Shown here piece after piece: positions 13,891 through 25,105 of a stretch of DNA of 64,000 bases. The DNA is from Halocaridina rubra (Eukaryota; Arthropoda; Malacostraca; Decapoda; Atyidae): contig JAXCGZ010016986.1 of NCBI GenBank assembly GCA_037179515.1, positions 28,501 to 92,500 of the forward strand, given 5' to 3'. A program made the position numbers and the translations under genes. The notes below the pieces were generated by a model, which did no database searches, was not told where the DNA came from, and saw only the letters and a program-made list of their open reading frames with translations. The number at the start of each line of letters is the position of its first letter. The first letter of the stretch is position 1.

Positions 13891-14279
13891 ATTTCTTAAC
13901 TGGGGTGAATCAACCTTAACCAACTAAATAATACAAAAAAACATTTGATTTCATCTTTTCTGGGGGTAAAAGTAAACATTAACTGCAAATATAACCTATC
14001 CAGGAGTTATAATGAACTGTGAAAAACATTAGCCACAAATATAACTTAGCGAATAGTTATAATGAATTTCATAAGAAGTATTCCAAACTGATGGCTGAAG
14101 GTGTAAAAGTAAAAAAATGAACGGCAAATGTAACCTAACCTAATAATATAATAAATGAGGGAAGCAAAATAGCCTCTAAAGACAAAACCAAGGATGCAAT
14201 AATTAATTCACTATCAAGGTTTTATTTATTTATTTATTTATTTGTGTGGAAACTTATATAACTGCACCTATCTCAATGC

Positions 14280-14770
14280 GGAGGTGAAAATTATATTTTG
14301 GCTATGCATGGTTAGGTTAAAAATTGTCACGTTAGTATTCCATTCATAACCTAACCTAACCATCTATGTTAGCTAGGAATAGTGTGCGATATTAAACTGT
14401 TAAATTACCTGTATTTTTCCTAAGGTTGCTGATGTTTTGAATTGATATGATCTTGAAAACTAACCTAACCTATAAAATAGTCATATACGACCTTTTTCCT
14501 ATGGGTTTTGATATCCTCGAAGGGATGTACCCTTGAATACTGTTGTAAATTACTATTTTCAGGTTAGGTCGGATTAAATTTGCATATATTTTCCGGCCGT
14601 TTTCATGGTCATAGGCATTCCAAACAAAAACAAAAAGTTAGGTAAAGTATAATTTCACATTAAAATTGAGATGGGTGCAATTGTAAAAATTTACCTACGT
14701 TTTAACCAAACTACCTAAACTAATCTAATCCAAAGGTAAAAAGATTCGTATTATGCACTCCTAACCAAAC
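14280..14770. repeat. CCTAACC-rich stretch
   Basis: CTAACCTAACC, GGTTAGGTT and related motifs recur about ten times amid otherwise plain AT-rich sequence in cyclin L intron 1. They resemble degenerate arthropod TTAGG repeats but are scattered rather than tandem. Confidence 0.5.
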
Positions 14771-14965
14771 ATTACTATCCTAACTCAAATTCTAGTATGG
14801 AAAGAGTGCATAAAACGTGAACATATATAAATTACAACGAAGTTTCTGACTAGTTGAACTCCCAATAGTTAGGCGTACAGCCATAAACCTTACAATACTG
14901 CGCAACATTAGGGTAGAAAGTGAAAAATTCCGTCGCAGATACACGCATTATGTAATACAACAAAA

Positions 14966-15557
14966 TGGAAATAGAACATAAGAACATAAGAATAGAGGAC
15001 ACTGCAACATGCCTACTGGCACACACGAGGCAGCTCCATTTTTTAATTGTATTTTCAGCATGTCTAACCTATTCTATTCTACTCTACTTATTTATTCTGT
15101 TTTTCTTTTTATGATTTTTCTAATAAGCACTAACCTATTCATACCCACCCTACCTCTGTCATATGTCTATCTAATCTACATTTGAAGGTGTTTAAGGTAT
15201 TGGCATTTACTATCATACTAGGAAGCTTGTTCCATGCATCAGCTACTCTATTACCAAACCAATTTTTACCAATTTCCCTTCTGAACCTAAATTTATCAAG
15301 CTTAAATCCATTATTACGAGTTCTGGTTTGATCATGAATTTTTAAAACTTTATTAATATCTCCCTTGTTAATCCCTTTAAACCATTTATACACTTCAATC
15401 ATATCCCCCCCTAACTCTTCGCCTCTCTAGAGAATGTAGATTAAGTTTTTTTAATCTGTCCTCATATGGTAGATTTCTGATATTGTGTATCATCTTGGTC
15501 ATTCTTCGTTGCACTCTCTCCAAGGATTCAATTTCCATTCTATAATAGGGTGACCAG
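14966..15557 (-). mobile_element. CR1-like LINE 3' end, adjacent second copy
   Basis: Frames at 15395-15601 and 15139-15402 encode FWSPYYRMEIESLERVQRRM, IHNIRNLPYEDRLKKLNLHS and the same C-terminus as the neighbouring copy. It ends in a 3' tail of ATTCTTATG/TTCTTATG repeats on the minus strand. Such short 3' repeats are typical of CR1 elements (ATTCTRTG in vertebrates). Confidence 0.88.
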
Positions 15558-17045
15558 AACATAAGAATAAAGGACACTGCAACATGCCTACTGGCACACA
15601 CGAGGCAGCTCCATTTTTTAATTGTATTTTCAGCATGTCTAACCTATTCTATTCTACTCTACTTATTTATTCTGTTTTTCTTTTTATGATTTTTCTAATA
15701 AGCACTAACCTATTCATACCCACCCTACCTCTGTCATATGTCTATCTAATCTACATTTGAAGGTGTCTAAGGTATTGGCATTTACTATCCTACTAGGAAG
15801 CTTGTTCCATGCATCAGCTACTCTATTACTAAACCAATTTTTACCAATTTCCCTTCTGAACCTAAATTTATCAAGCTTAAATCCATTATTACGAGTTCTG
15901 GTTTGATCATGAATTTTTAAAACTTTATTAATATCTCCCTTGTTAATCCCTTTAAACCATTTATACACTTCAATCATATCCCCCACAGCATAATCTAAAT
16001 GGGGCCTAACTAATGCAAGATAGAGCTGCAAAATAACTTTTTCCGTCCTATTGCTGACGCTTCTTCAGATAAATCCTAAAATTCTGTTTGCTTTATTTCT
16101 GACTGCTGTGCATTGCTCTCTTGGCTTAAGACTACTACTCACAAGAACTCCCAAATCCCTTTCACACTGAGAACTCATGATTTCATGGTTATTTAGCTTA
16201 TAACTAGTATTGTCTTTTATAGTACCCATTTTAACTACTTTACATTTTTCAACATTAAATTCCATTTGCCATTTGTCCGACCATTCAGATAATCTATTTA
16301 GATCTTCCTGTAAAGCATGAATGTCTTCTTTTCCATTTATAGTTCTACCTATTTTAGTGTCGTCTGCGAATTTACTTTGGTTACTACTGATATCCGAATC
16401 CAGATCATTTAGATATACGATGAATAATAGAGGACCCAGTACCGAGCCTTGTGGTACCCCGCTTGTAACCGAGCCCCACTCTGATTTCTCTCCATTTATG
16501 CAAACCCTCTGTTTTCTGTCTTTTAACCATTGTTTGATCCATCTGAGCACAGCTCCTCCTATACCATGAGCTTCCAGCTTTTTAACTAATCTTTTGTGAG
16601 GAACTCTATCAAAAGCTTTGCTAAAATCTAGATATATTGTATCATATTCTTTGCCACAATCTACTGCCTCGTAAACTTCTGAATAAAAAGACAGTAAGTT
16701 TGTAAGGCACGAAAAACCCTTAAGAAACCCGTGTTGTGAAAGTTTTATCAGTCTGTGTAATTCAAGATGTGCCCTTATTTTATTTGCAATTATGGATTCT
16801 AGAATCTTACCCACTGTTGACGTTAAACTTACCGGCCTATAATTATTCTTTTTAACACGTTCTCCTTTTTTAAATATTGGTACCACATCTGCCAATTTCC
16901 ACTCCATGGGTACCGATCCTAATTTTATTGAATTATTAAATAATGCAGTTAGAGGACAACTAAGCTCTGCGAGGGCGCCATTATGAACTTGTCTCTGAGC
17001 AGGACAACTGTTTCCAAATGGTACATATTCAAGGCGATCTCTGGG
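15558..17045 (-). mobile_element. CR1-like LINE reverse transcriptase copy (5'-truncated)
   Basis: A 331-codon open frame (16065-17060) carries the reverse-transcriptase motifs in order: NNYRPVSLTSTVGKILESII, DTIYLDFSKAFDRVPHKRLV, SGVPQGSVLGPLLFIVYLND, the catalytic FADD in SKFADDTKIG, WQMEFNVEKCKVVKMG and ERDLGVLVSSSL. A second frame (15714-16031) gives the C-terminal MIEVYKWFKGINKGDINKVL and RFRREIGKNWF block. The endonuclease and 5' end are missing. The first 30 or so codons are antisense SINE-B-like sequence, so true RT coding starts near LSCPLTALFNN. It shows an internal deletion relative to the adjacent copy. Confidence 0.9.
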
Positions 17046-17077
17046 GCTAATCTTAAGCACCAGTAATAATTAAAAGG

Positions 17078-17285
17078 AATCCCAGTGGTAACGCGCTGGC
17101 TTCGCATTCACGAGGTCGAACAGATCGGTCCCCGTCCAAGACCGAGAGTTATGAAGCTTGTCTACTGAGCAGGACAACTGCTGTCCGGGTGGACATCATT
17201 CAGTGGCGGGTTGGGGCTTGTCCTGGCTGACGAATACCCATTGTAAAATGGAAATAAAGTTTATTATTATCACTATTATTATTAC
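17078..17285 (+). mobile_element. SINE-B (tRNA-derived), copy 1
   Basis: The tRNA-like head is CCAGTGGTAACGCGCTGGCT with B box GATCGGTCCCC. The body is CTTGTCTACTGAGCAGGACA and TGGCTGACGAATACCC, and the 3' tail ATTGTAAAATGGAAATAAAG. Part of the same body is found inverted to the LINE, inside its 5' edge (16960-17045). Confidence 0.8.
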
Positions 17286-17319
17286 ATCGGAGAGAATTAC
17301 AGATCACAGAATAATGTAC

Positions 17320-17465
17320 AAGTTGACTCTACACAAATCAGATAAAAGACCAAATACAAAATTTATACCAAATACACAAATTAGACCAAATACTTAAATT
17401 ACTCCAATTGTATAAATAAGCTCATATGCATAAATTAGACCAACTACATAAATTAGACCAAAACA
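17320..17465. repeat. 18-bp minisatellite
   Basis: AAATTAGACCAAATACATA units, about seven degenerate copies, end just 20 bp from the donor of cyclin L exon 1. Confidence 0.8.
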
Positions 17466-17484
17466 ATAACTTTCGTGGTTGTAC

Positions 17485-17700
17485 CTGAGGCAGTCTGAGC
17501 AGGATGCCTCCCGTCTGAATTAATTCACATCCCAGGATTCTCAGGTCCATTTCGATCCCGGGATCGAGTCCATCCTGCTGGGAAGGAGACGGACTCAATT
17601 TCTCGGGAGGCAGAAGGACGTTGTCCAAGGTAATCACCACATCACCATATTTTTTTAAAGGAGCACCAGCGTTCCCGTCCATTACCACGGTGGTCGCCAT
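17485..17700 (-). CDS. CycL: Cyclin L exon 1 (start codon, residues 1-72)
   Basis: ATG at 17700 opens 72 codons ending LLRLPQ at a GTAC donor. The start has a good context (purine at -3, G at +4). The segment VVITLDNVLLPPEKLSPSPS followed by QQDGLD and DLRILGCELIQ is the characteristic cyclin L N-terminus, which leads into the first helix of the cyclin box. The sequence just upstream (17701-17760) shows no obvious TATA element, so the transcription start is not resolved. The exon ends in phase 0. Confidence 0.95.
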
Positions 17701-18403
17701 CTTGGATGGGTGAGTATAGATGACTGAATCATTCCTTCAACGTACGGGTCTAAAGAGGTTCGAGAGACTAAAAGGAGAATAGCATCGAATAAAAGCATTT
17801 AAATACCTTGTTTAGTAAGATTATAGAGACTTTGATTCTTTGAAAATCTGCACTTTTTAACATTTACTACCTTTATGACTATATTTCCGGGAATTACGCT
17901 AAGTAGAATATATATTTATATTTAATCTTCTTGGTTATTATTTGTACTCCATGAGATACCTGTAAAAAGAAAATGGGGAAATTCCTCGATACCATAATTT
18001 GAATCATGAAAAACGGCGAAGATCAAATTATAGATATTTGGAAATTACGAACCTTATGCAAGGCAAAACGTTTGGTCCACGTTATATAAATTGTAATAAA
18101 ATTGAGCCATTCAGTATATTTTTGGTAAAGTCTTTTTAACCTTAAAAATTTCTCCACTAAATATATCGGACTTATATTATCAAAATAATATGACGTTCAG
18201 TATTAAGGAAAAATTATCTAAATTAAAAAATGCAAATACGGAATTTCCGTTTAAGAGAAATTAGCTTGATACTACTACTACTACTACCACCACTACTACT
18301 ACTACTACTAATAATAATAATAATAATCATAATAATGAGCTTACGCTATTTATATTGATGGTACATTATTACATGACGCAATGGCAGTGACTCAGTCCAT
18401 AGC

Positions 18404-18410
<7 letters not shown>

Positions 18411-18478
<68 letters not shown>
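18411..18478. repeat. (TC)n(TA)n microsatellite
   Basis: About 12 TC units followed by 21 TA units at the left edge of the tRNA-like array. A matching (TA)n is at its right edge. Confidence 0.97.
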
Positions 18479-18480
<2 letters not shown>

Positions 18481-18744
18481 CACATTACATATGTGAAAAC
18501 ATGAATCATTTTTTTACCCCGACCGGGACTCGAACCTAGGACTTATGATTACTAAGTCAAGGCGCTACCACTACACCACAGAAGGTTAAAAGGAACCCAA
18601 CCTTATAGCTTATATCTGCTATACTTAGGAATGAACGCATTCTAACTGAATGCCACTATGTTCATATTACAGATTCCCCAACCTCACTCGTGGCTTCATT
18701 TTAGCATTTAATTCAATTCCCAATCTCATTCGGGCCATGAAATT
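18477..18744 (-). repeat. Inverted copy of the 274-bp tRNA-containing unit
   Basis: This is the reverse complement of 18840-19107, by eye without differences. It forms the left arm of a large palindrome with a spacer of about 95 bp. It abuts a (TC)n(TA)n tract on its left. Confidence 0.92.
18516..18585 (-). tRNA. tRNA-like sequence (probably SINE or pseudo-tRNA)
   Basis: It has an A box TGGTGTAGTGGTAGCG and a perfect B box GGTTCGAGTCC. The acceptor strands CCTTCTG and TCGGGGT pair only in part. A strong anticodon-type stem GACTTA/TAAGTC encloses GTAATCA, which would place AAT as anticodon, but there are extra bases between the D and anticodon arms. It is therefore unlikely to be a functional tRNA. 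Confidence 0.5.
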
Positions 18745-18999
18745 AGCGCCTTGACTTAGTAATCATAAGTCCTAGGTTCGAGTCCCGGTCGGGGTAAAAA
18801 AATGATTCATGTTTTCACATATGTAATGTGCTTATTTGATAATTTCATGGCCCGAATGAGATTGGGAATTGAATTAAATGCTAAAATGAAGCCACGAGTG
18901 AGGTTGGGGAATCTGTAATATGAACATAGTGGCATTCAGTTAGAATGCGTTCATTCCTAAGTATAGCAGATATAAGCTATAAGGTTGGGTTCCTTTTAA

Positions 19000-19069
19000 C
19001 CTTCTGTGGTGTAGTGGTAGCGCCTTGACTTAGTAATCATAAGTCCTAGGTTCGAGTCCCGGTCGGGGT
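19000..19069 (+). tRNA. tRNA-like sequence, copy in second unit
   Basis: It has the same sequence as 18516-18585, on the plus strand. The tail after the B-box half is GGGGTAAAAAAATGATTCA, which resembles a Pol III transcript or SINE more than a tRNA 3' end. Confidence 0.5.
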
Positions 19070-19273
19070 AAAAAAATGATTCATGTTTTCACATATGTAA
19101 TGTGCTTATTTGATAATTTCATGGCCCGAATGAGATTGGGAATTGAATTAAATGCTAAAATGAAGCCACGAGTGAGGTTGGGGAATCTGTAATATGAACA
19201 TAGTGGCATTCAGTTAGAATGCGTTCATTCCTAAGTATAGCAGATATAAGCTATAAGGTTGGGTTCCTTTTAA

Positions 19274-19343
19274 CCTTCTGTGGTGTAGTGGTAGCGCCTT
19301 GACTTAGTAATCATAAGTCCTAGGTTCGAGTCCCGGTCGGGGT
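19274..19343 (+). tRNA. tRNA-like sequence, copy at array end
   Basis: Identical to 19000-19069 but followed by a longer A run and then (TA)n. A further partial copy lacking the A box is at 18746-18795. Confidence 0.5.
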
Positions 19344-19357
19344 AAAAAAAAAAATGA

Positions 19358-19360
<3 letters not shown>

Positions 19361-19434
<74 letters not shown>
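19361..19434. repeat. (AT)n microsatellite
   Basis: About 37 AT units directly after the last partial unit of the tRNA-like array. Confidence 0.97.
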
Positions 19435-19436
<2 letters not shown>

Positions 19437-19644
19437 TCTAACGGCCGTTTGCTAGTGTAAAACATTATTCAGAGAGTATTGTCATCCCTCCAATCCCCTA
19501 TCCCTTTAAGTCACCTCCTACAATGCACACAAGGTGTTCACGGTCAGAATATGTTTTAACCCATGGAGTGAGCAAGAAACAAATACAATCACAATAAATG
19601 AGCTTGTTCGGTGTAATTATCAAAATAGCTGCATCAGCTCATTG

Positions 19645-20405
19645 GTATTGTGTGCAAGTCAGGAAGCGGCTTACTCGGGTTCAATTGCCTTGTGGTACCT
19701 TAGGAAGGGCATCCAGCCTTAATCCTCTGGCTGAAACATGTCTGCATCCACCCCCATTCAGATGTGGGCTATAGTTGACCCATAAAACGGTGTTATAAAA
19801 TTAGTTCAATGTACAGAGCCGTGTTTATAACTCCTTGTCCAGTGGTCATCTTCTACTTCATTATTTTTTACTCACTGTTTCCATATCTTTATTCAAAACT
19901 ACTAGTAGATTTTGGCTTTCACAAACCCTTCGCTGAAAGAATTCCAAATGTCAATAATTCTCAAGCTACTCTGCCATTGCGCCAATTTTATTGTCACAAT
20001 TAGTTCCCATTTGAATGGAGTTGGACACAGGTTAGAGAAGGAGGATTAAGGATGAATGCCTTCATGATGATCAACGGTTAGTTCAAACCCTCATTAATCA
20101 CTTCCCGACTCATAATCTCTAGCCACTGAGCGGACGTTTCTTATGCTACAAACTACTTCCATAAGTTCTGCAAAATAATCTTATGAAACTTCAAACTTTA
20201 CCTGTTCTGGTGCCTGAGATCTTATTGCTATAAATTTCTTCAAAAGTTTGCCTTATTTAATGGCATATACATTGTGGGGGCCACAGCTGTAGGTTCAATC
20301 TCACCGCTGTGCATTAGAAAGAGCATCCAGCCTTAATCCCCAAGCTTGAGCATGTCTGTCAACTGCTATTTGCATGTGGAAAAATTATGACATAAAATAG
20401 TGTAA
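19645..20405. mobile_element. Three SINE-A copies in intergenic sequence
   Basis: Plus copy at about 19645-19795 (GGAAGGGCATCCAGCCTTAA), minus copy at 19998-20145 (TTAGTTCCCATTTGAATGG), plus copy at 20255-20405 (GAAAGAGCATCCAGCCTTAA). No gene is seen here. Confidence 0.7.
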
Positions 20406-22326
20406 AATTTGCATATACAGTTCATTTTACCTGCTACATTGGCAGGGGCTGCAATATGACGAGTAGCAAGGTTGTTTCTTCTACAACCATGACAAAGCAA
20501 AACTTTTACTTATTCCTGTTTAGTAGCCAAGCTATAATGATGATTTTGATTAAGGCATATTAGTCCTTTGACTTTTTCCAGCTGGGTTTGTTGCTTAGTT
20601 TGTGATAATAATTATAAAAATAACATTATTAATAATAAGACATGACAGTAAAAACTCAAAAGAATTATTACCAAATTTAAAAATATTTTGAGAAATATTT
20701 TTGCCCCTTATCAATATCTCAGCTCTCACCCCACCTACTGAGCTGACAAACACCACCATATGAGTGATGCTATTATTATTATTATTATCATTACTATCAT
20801 AAGCCAATGGTTCAACCAGAGAGAAGTTGCATATAATTTTATCGTATTAGTCTGTTTCAGGAGTTTAATTTAAAATCTCTTGAGGGTATTATAGAGGCTA
20901 TACCTACGAGGATACCAGGAAGGAATATACAATAATCGAGTTGTTATCTCCACACGCATCAAAGACAAATTTTAAAAGTGGTTTTTGAACTAAAATCATA
21001 CACAATATGAAAAAATATATTCATTGTCTTTCATACATATAAAATTCTTCCTTAAAGTATTTATAAAACATACCGTAAATGGTGCGTTCCTCTCTATCAA
21101 CATCAAATCACAGATATTTAATGTCCAGACAGTCTACCCAAAAACTTTAGATAGACTTAGATAATTCGAGAAAACAGATACAGCAAAGTACTAAATAAGA
21201 AATTCACTTTAGGACACTCCATTTTTCAAAGATAATATAGACGTACAGTGGGAACCCCAACACACGAATTTAATGCATTCCCAAACTGTTCGTGGGAGGG
21301 TTTGCTTGTGGGTTGGATTTATTTTTCCCACTGAAAAGCATGTAAATTCAATTAATCCATTCCTAGTCACAATAAATGTTCATTTTAAAATTTTTCTAGT
21401 CAGTATAAACATGAAATATAATACAGGTTATATGCATTTCATCTGTAAAAGAAAAATTACATTACTAATAGAAAGGAATTCTACTCTACTAAAATAAAAT
21501 ATGGTATAGTACTGTGCTTACCTTTGAGGATGATTGTTGCTGGCATACGTTGATGGTGGCGGAGGAGGGTCTGAAGTTTTGGAAGGAAAGTCCCCGACCA
21601 TAAAAACGCTGAGGAACTCTCCCGATACAGGCTGTATTTCTGGTGTTTTCTCTCTCTTTTCTCCTTTGGTAGCTGCTTCCCTGCACACTGGCACAAGGAA
21701 ACGATCCAGAGAAATTTGTCTCTTTCTTATTTGGTTAATTTTTCTAAAAATATTCATTGCAGTGTCATTTACCATGTTCACTGCTCTATTGCCCACAGTT
21801 TTATTTGGGTGATGATTCACAATAAAAGCCTGCATATCCTTCCACTTACTAAAAATTTCTTTAAATTCTTCACTGGACACCTTTACTCTCTTTTCCCCCT
21901 CCTTCGCTGACTGCTCCTCTTGAAGAATCTTCCTGTTCATGATGCAACTCAACTAATTCATCTGTGGTAAGTTCTTTGTGGTCCTCCACCAGCTCCTCCA
22001 CATCCTCCTCACTGACCTCTCCAAGCCCAAACTTTTGCCCATGGCCACAATTTCACTCACAATTTTGATAGCTAATTTCTGCTTGAAGCCCTCAAAATCT
22101 CTATCAGTCACACAACCTAGCCGAAGTTTCTTCCAGGCGGAGTTCAACGTGCAATATGAGACCTTCCAAGCTTTGTCAATGAGGCCAATGCATTGGAGGA
22201 TATTAAAGTGGTCTTTCCAGAAATCACGAAGGTCAAATCAATGTCAACGGTGACCTGGAAACCCCTGGCAAAAAGACCCTTCGTACACAACTTTTTAAAA
22301 TCAGTAATTACCTGCTGGTCCATGGG

Positions 22327-22665
22327 CTAGAGGAGTGTAGTGATGTTGGGAGGCAGAAATTTGACTTTAATAAAGCTGTACTGTATAACAAGATATTCTT
22401 CCACACCTGGAGGATGGACATGAGGATTACCCATTATGAGGAGACACTTAAGGGGCAAATAATTTTCCTCAAGACTTTTCTTCACTGCTGGCGCAAACAC
22501 TTCCATCAACCACTCGAGGAATAAAATCCGCGTGACCCAAGCCTTTGGATTTGACCTCCACATTACCGGAAGGCTAGCCTTCAACATGCTATTGTGCTTA
22601 AAGACAAGCGAATTTTCTGAGTGGTAAACTAAAAAGAGGCTTGATCTTGCAGTCCCCACCAACAT
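22327..22665 (-). pseudogene. Tigger transposase DDE core fragment
   Basis: A 112-codon open segment covers the middle of a Tigger-type transposase: VYHSENSLVFKHNSMLKASL, SNPKAWVTRILFLEWLMEVF, YLPLKCLLIMGNPHVHPPG and VKFLPPNITTLL. Family members have Asp where this one has Gly in the LIMGN motif. It is a relic inside the 21246-23568 element. Confidence 0.85.
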
Positions 22666-23110
22666 TAGCGCACAATAGAAGTGTAAGCCTGTTTTTCATT
22701 GGTTTGTGGCCAGGCAGTGACTTCTCCTCTTGGGTTATATAGGTTCTTTTAGGCATTTTCTTCAAAAAAAGTGCAGTCTCATAACATTTAAAAATTTGTT
22801 GCAAGATATAACCTTCACTCTCAATAAATTTAGCAAATTCATTCACATAAGAATCCACTGCCTTTTGGTCGGAACTAGCCGCCTCTCCATGTCTAATGAT
22901 GTTATGAATCCCAGTTCGTCGACAAAAGTGTTCAAACCAGCTTCTGCTGGCTTGAAATTCGTCAGCCTTAGAGCCACTAGAACTCAGTGTTCGCTACTAA
23001 ATTTTGGTGGATTTTCAAAGCCATAGCACATATTATGGCCTCGTTAATACTATCTCCAACCAGCTGTTTTTCATTTATCCACAGCAACAATAATTTTTCT
23101 ATCTCTTCTA

Positions 23111-23344
23111 TCAACTGCGAGTTAATATATTTACTCCCTTACCCACGTCAGCCACCTTATAGATTTCTTTATACCTTAAAATAGTACAGATAGTAGATTT
23201 CGCCATATTATACTGCGTGGCAAGATCAGACACACAAACACCATTTTCAGGCTTAGAAATAATTTCTTCATTCATTTCCACAGTTATGCATCTAGAGTGT
23301 TTGACCCCACTGTCACCAACGCTTCTGACTATTTTAGGAGCCAT
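23111..23344 (-). pseudogene. Tigger transposase N-terminal HTH fragment
   Basis: A 77-codon open segment starting MAPKIVRSVGDSGVKHSR. It contains the psq-type helix-turn-helix (SDLATQYNMAKSTICTILRY). It is separated by a frameshift from the downstream CENP-B-like region (plus-strand positions below 23000). Confidence 0.85.
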
Positions 23345-24417
23345 AATATGGGCTATCTGAAAGGCATAACAATGGAAAATAAAGTAAGAACTACGAACAG
23401 ATCACAAACGAACTACACAGCACGGGCGCCAATGCAGAACCGAGAGCTGGATAGCAGGGAACGTGGTCGCCTGGCTGACACGTGTGTTCTTGGGTTGGTT
23501 TTTGTTCGTGATTTGGGGTGAAAATTTTGTTTGTGGATTGGCTTGTTCGGGGGTTAGGGTCACCACTGTATTTTGCTTGTATAAAACTTCCTGAATCAAA
23601 TCTCACAAATTTATCAATTAATTACAATTCTTTTAATGATTTGTGCAAATGTGCAAATTGTAGGCTGTACTCTCAATGACAGCAATGTGTAATTTGTACA
23701 AAGTACTATTCATAAAGTCATACATACATATACAATGGCTGCAATCTCCCTTGTAAGGGGGTGGCCGAATAAATGTGCACATTCACCAAGACATATGGTT
23801 CTTAACTAATGGCATTTCAACTTACAATGACTCAAACTTACACTGGCCTTTGTACAAGTTTCTGTAACAGATAGTCATAAAAATGAATCACATAACATTA
23901 AAATTTTAATTGAACTACAATAAAGTATACTGGATGAATATATGCCTCAGTAATAAAATATTTTCAGCTCTTGACTATTCTGGTTTACATATTGTTCATT
24001 GCAACGTATCGTCCATTGAATCTTGAGGACAACCTGTGCTACTGCAATGGATATTATTTACACTTTAGGTCAGGATATACTACACATACTTTTAGTACTT
24101 TGCAACACATCATGACACATCACCAAAAAGGCCATAGTCATCACTTTTTTATAAACATTTTTGAGCTATACACAAGGTTGTAGTTAAATAATGTACAGTA
24201 TGATTATAATAATATAATCATAAAATATGAATAATAATTATATTATTGTAATATGAGCAATGAACTATCACTGGCAGGTGATCATTATATCATAAATAAT
24301 TTAACAATTACAAATACTTTAATGATTACATCATAAATATGAGTAGCAGTATCAAAGTCATATTTTCTTATTCGGCTAAGTATGAATACAACTGGAATGC
24401 CCATACAAAAACAGACA

Positions 24418-24585
24418 AAGCAGTAGAGCAGTGGTTAGAGCACTTGAGTCGAGAAGTGACAAACCTCTAGTTCAGCCTACCATAGGAAGTTAGGAATGGT
24501 ATACAGCCTTACATTCTAAAGTTCCAACCTGTCTTCGCCCCCCACTCCAATGGTGATAAATAGCAGCAAAACAAAATAGTGAATT
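24418..24585 (+). mobile_element. SINE-A (tRNA-derived), representative copy
   Basis: The head is TAGAGCAGTGGTTAGAGCAC TTGAGTCGAG and the B-box region CTAGTTCAGCC. The body is a roughly 80-bp segment ending in CACCCC/CCCCATT and AATAG...ACA(T)AAA. This is the commonest interspersed repeat in the window, with about 28 copies on both strands. Confidence 0.8.
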
Positions 24586-25105
24586 ACTGGTGCTGGGGGA
24601 GAGAGAATTCCGCCCTCATATCTCCTGTTCCATAGTCACTGATAGTGTTAACACCTGACACTGATTCCTCAGGTTGAGGATGCGTGGCCCGCCATGGTCT
24701 TGGGTTAGAAAAGGTAACAGTCACACTTGCCAAAACTAAAAGTCCATTGCAAGAAGGCAAGGTACTAGCCCTTAGTAGAGAAGGGAGTCCATGATGTAAA
24801 AGCGATCACATTCCCCTCTCTTTGCCACAGAACACCTGACAGAAGCGAGGAGTAATGCAGAATTATATAGCTCTGTTGCATCTTTTTTTTTTTTTAGGAC
24901 AATTGTGGCCTCCCAGCTAAGTTTAGTGGCATATGACATCTTGCTGGAAGAGAAAGAAGGCTGTAGGTGGTTGATTTTGCTTGGTGTGCTTTGGTTATGT
25001 TTGGCTTATATATGAACCAAGATGGCCCATTGTCATATATCAATATTATATTTTAATAAGAGGAAATCCAAAATAAAATGCTCATCCTTCAGACATTTAA
25101 AAGTC

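Larger units (their letters stand above)
18746..19366 (+). repeat. 274-bp tandem array with tRNA-like sequence (2.3 copies)
   Basis: The marker GCGCCTTGACTTAG occurs at 18746, 19020 and 19294, an exact 274-bp period. The two full units look identical, and the third stops after 70 bp at a (TA)n tract. Each unit carries a tRNA-like Pol III promoter and unique-looking sequence. The homogeneity points to very recent amplification, or to an assembly effect. Confidence 0.93.
21246..23568 (-). mobile_element. Complete but inactivated Tigger (TIGD1-like) transposon
   Basis: Both terminal repeats are present (CAGTGGGAACCCCAACACAC at 21246; inverted CAGTGGTGACCCTAACCCCC ending at 23568), flanked by TA duplications. 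The minus strand encodes, in pieces, the HTH (23111-23344: SRCITVEMNEEIISKPENG, DLATQYNMAKSTICTILRYK), the CENP-B-like region (22850-22980), the DDE core (22327-22740: RLTLLLCANVGGDCKIKPL, SNPKAWVTRILFLEWLMEVF, KFLPPNITTLL) and a C-terminal region (21518-22250). Frameshifts break it. The usual DDE Asp in the LLxxDN motif is Gly (LIMGNPH; codon 22429-22431). Confidence 0.92.

Noticed and set aside
18516..18585. Genuine tRNA-Ile(AAT) gene
   Set aside because: The acceptor stem is imperfect, there are extra bases between the D and anticodon arms, and it sits inside a repeated 274-bp unit with an A-rich tail.
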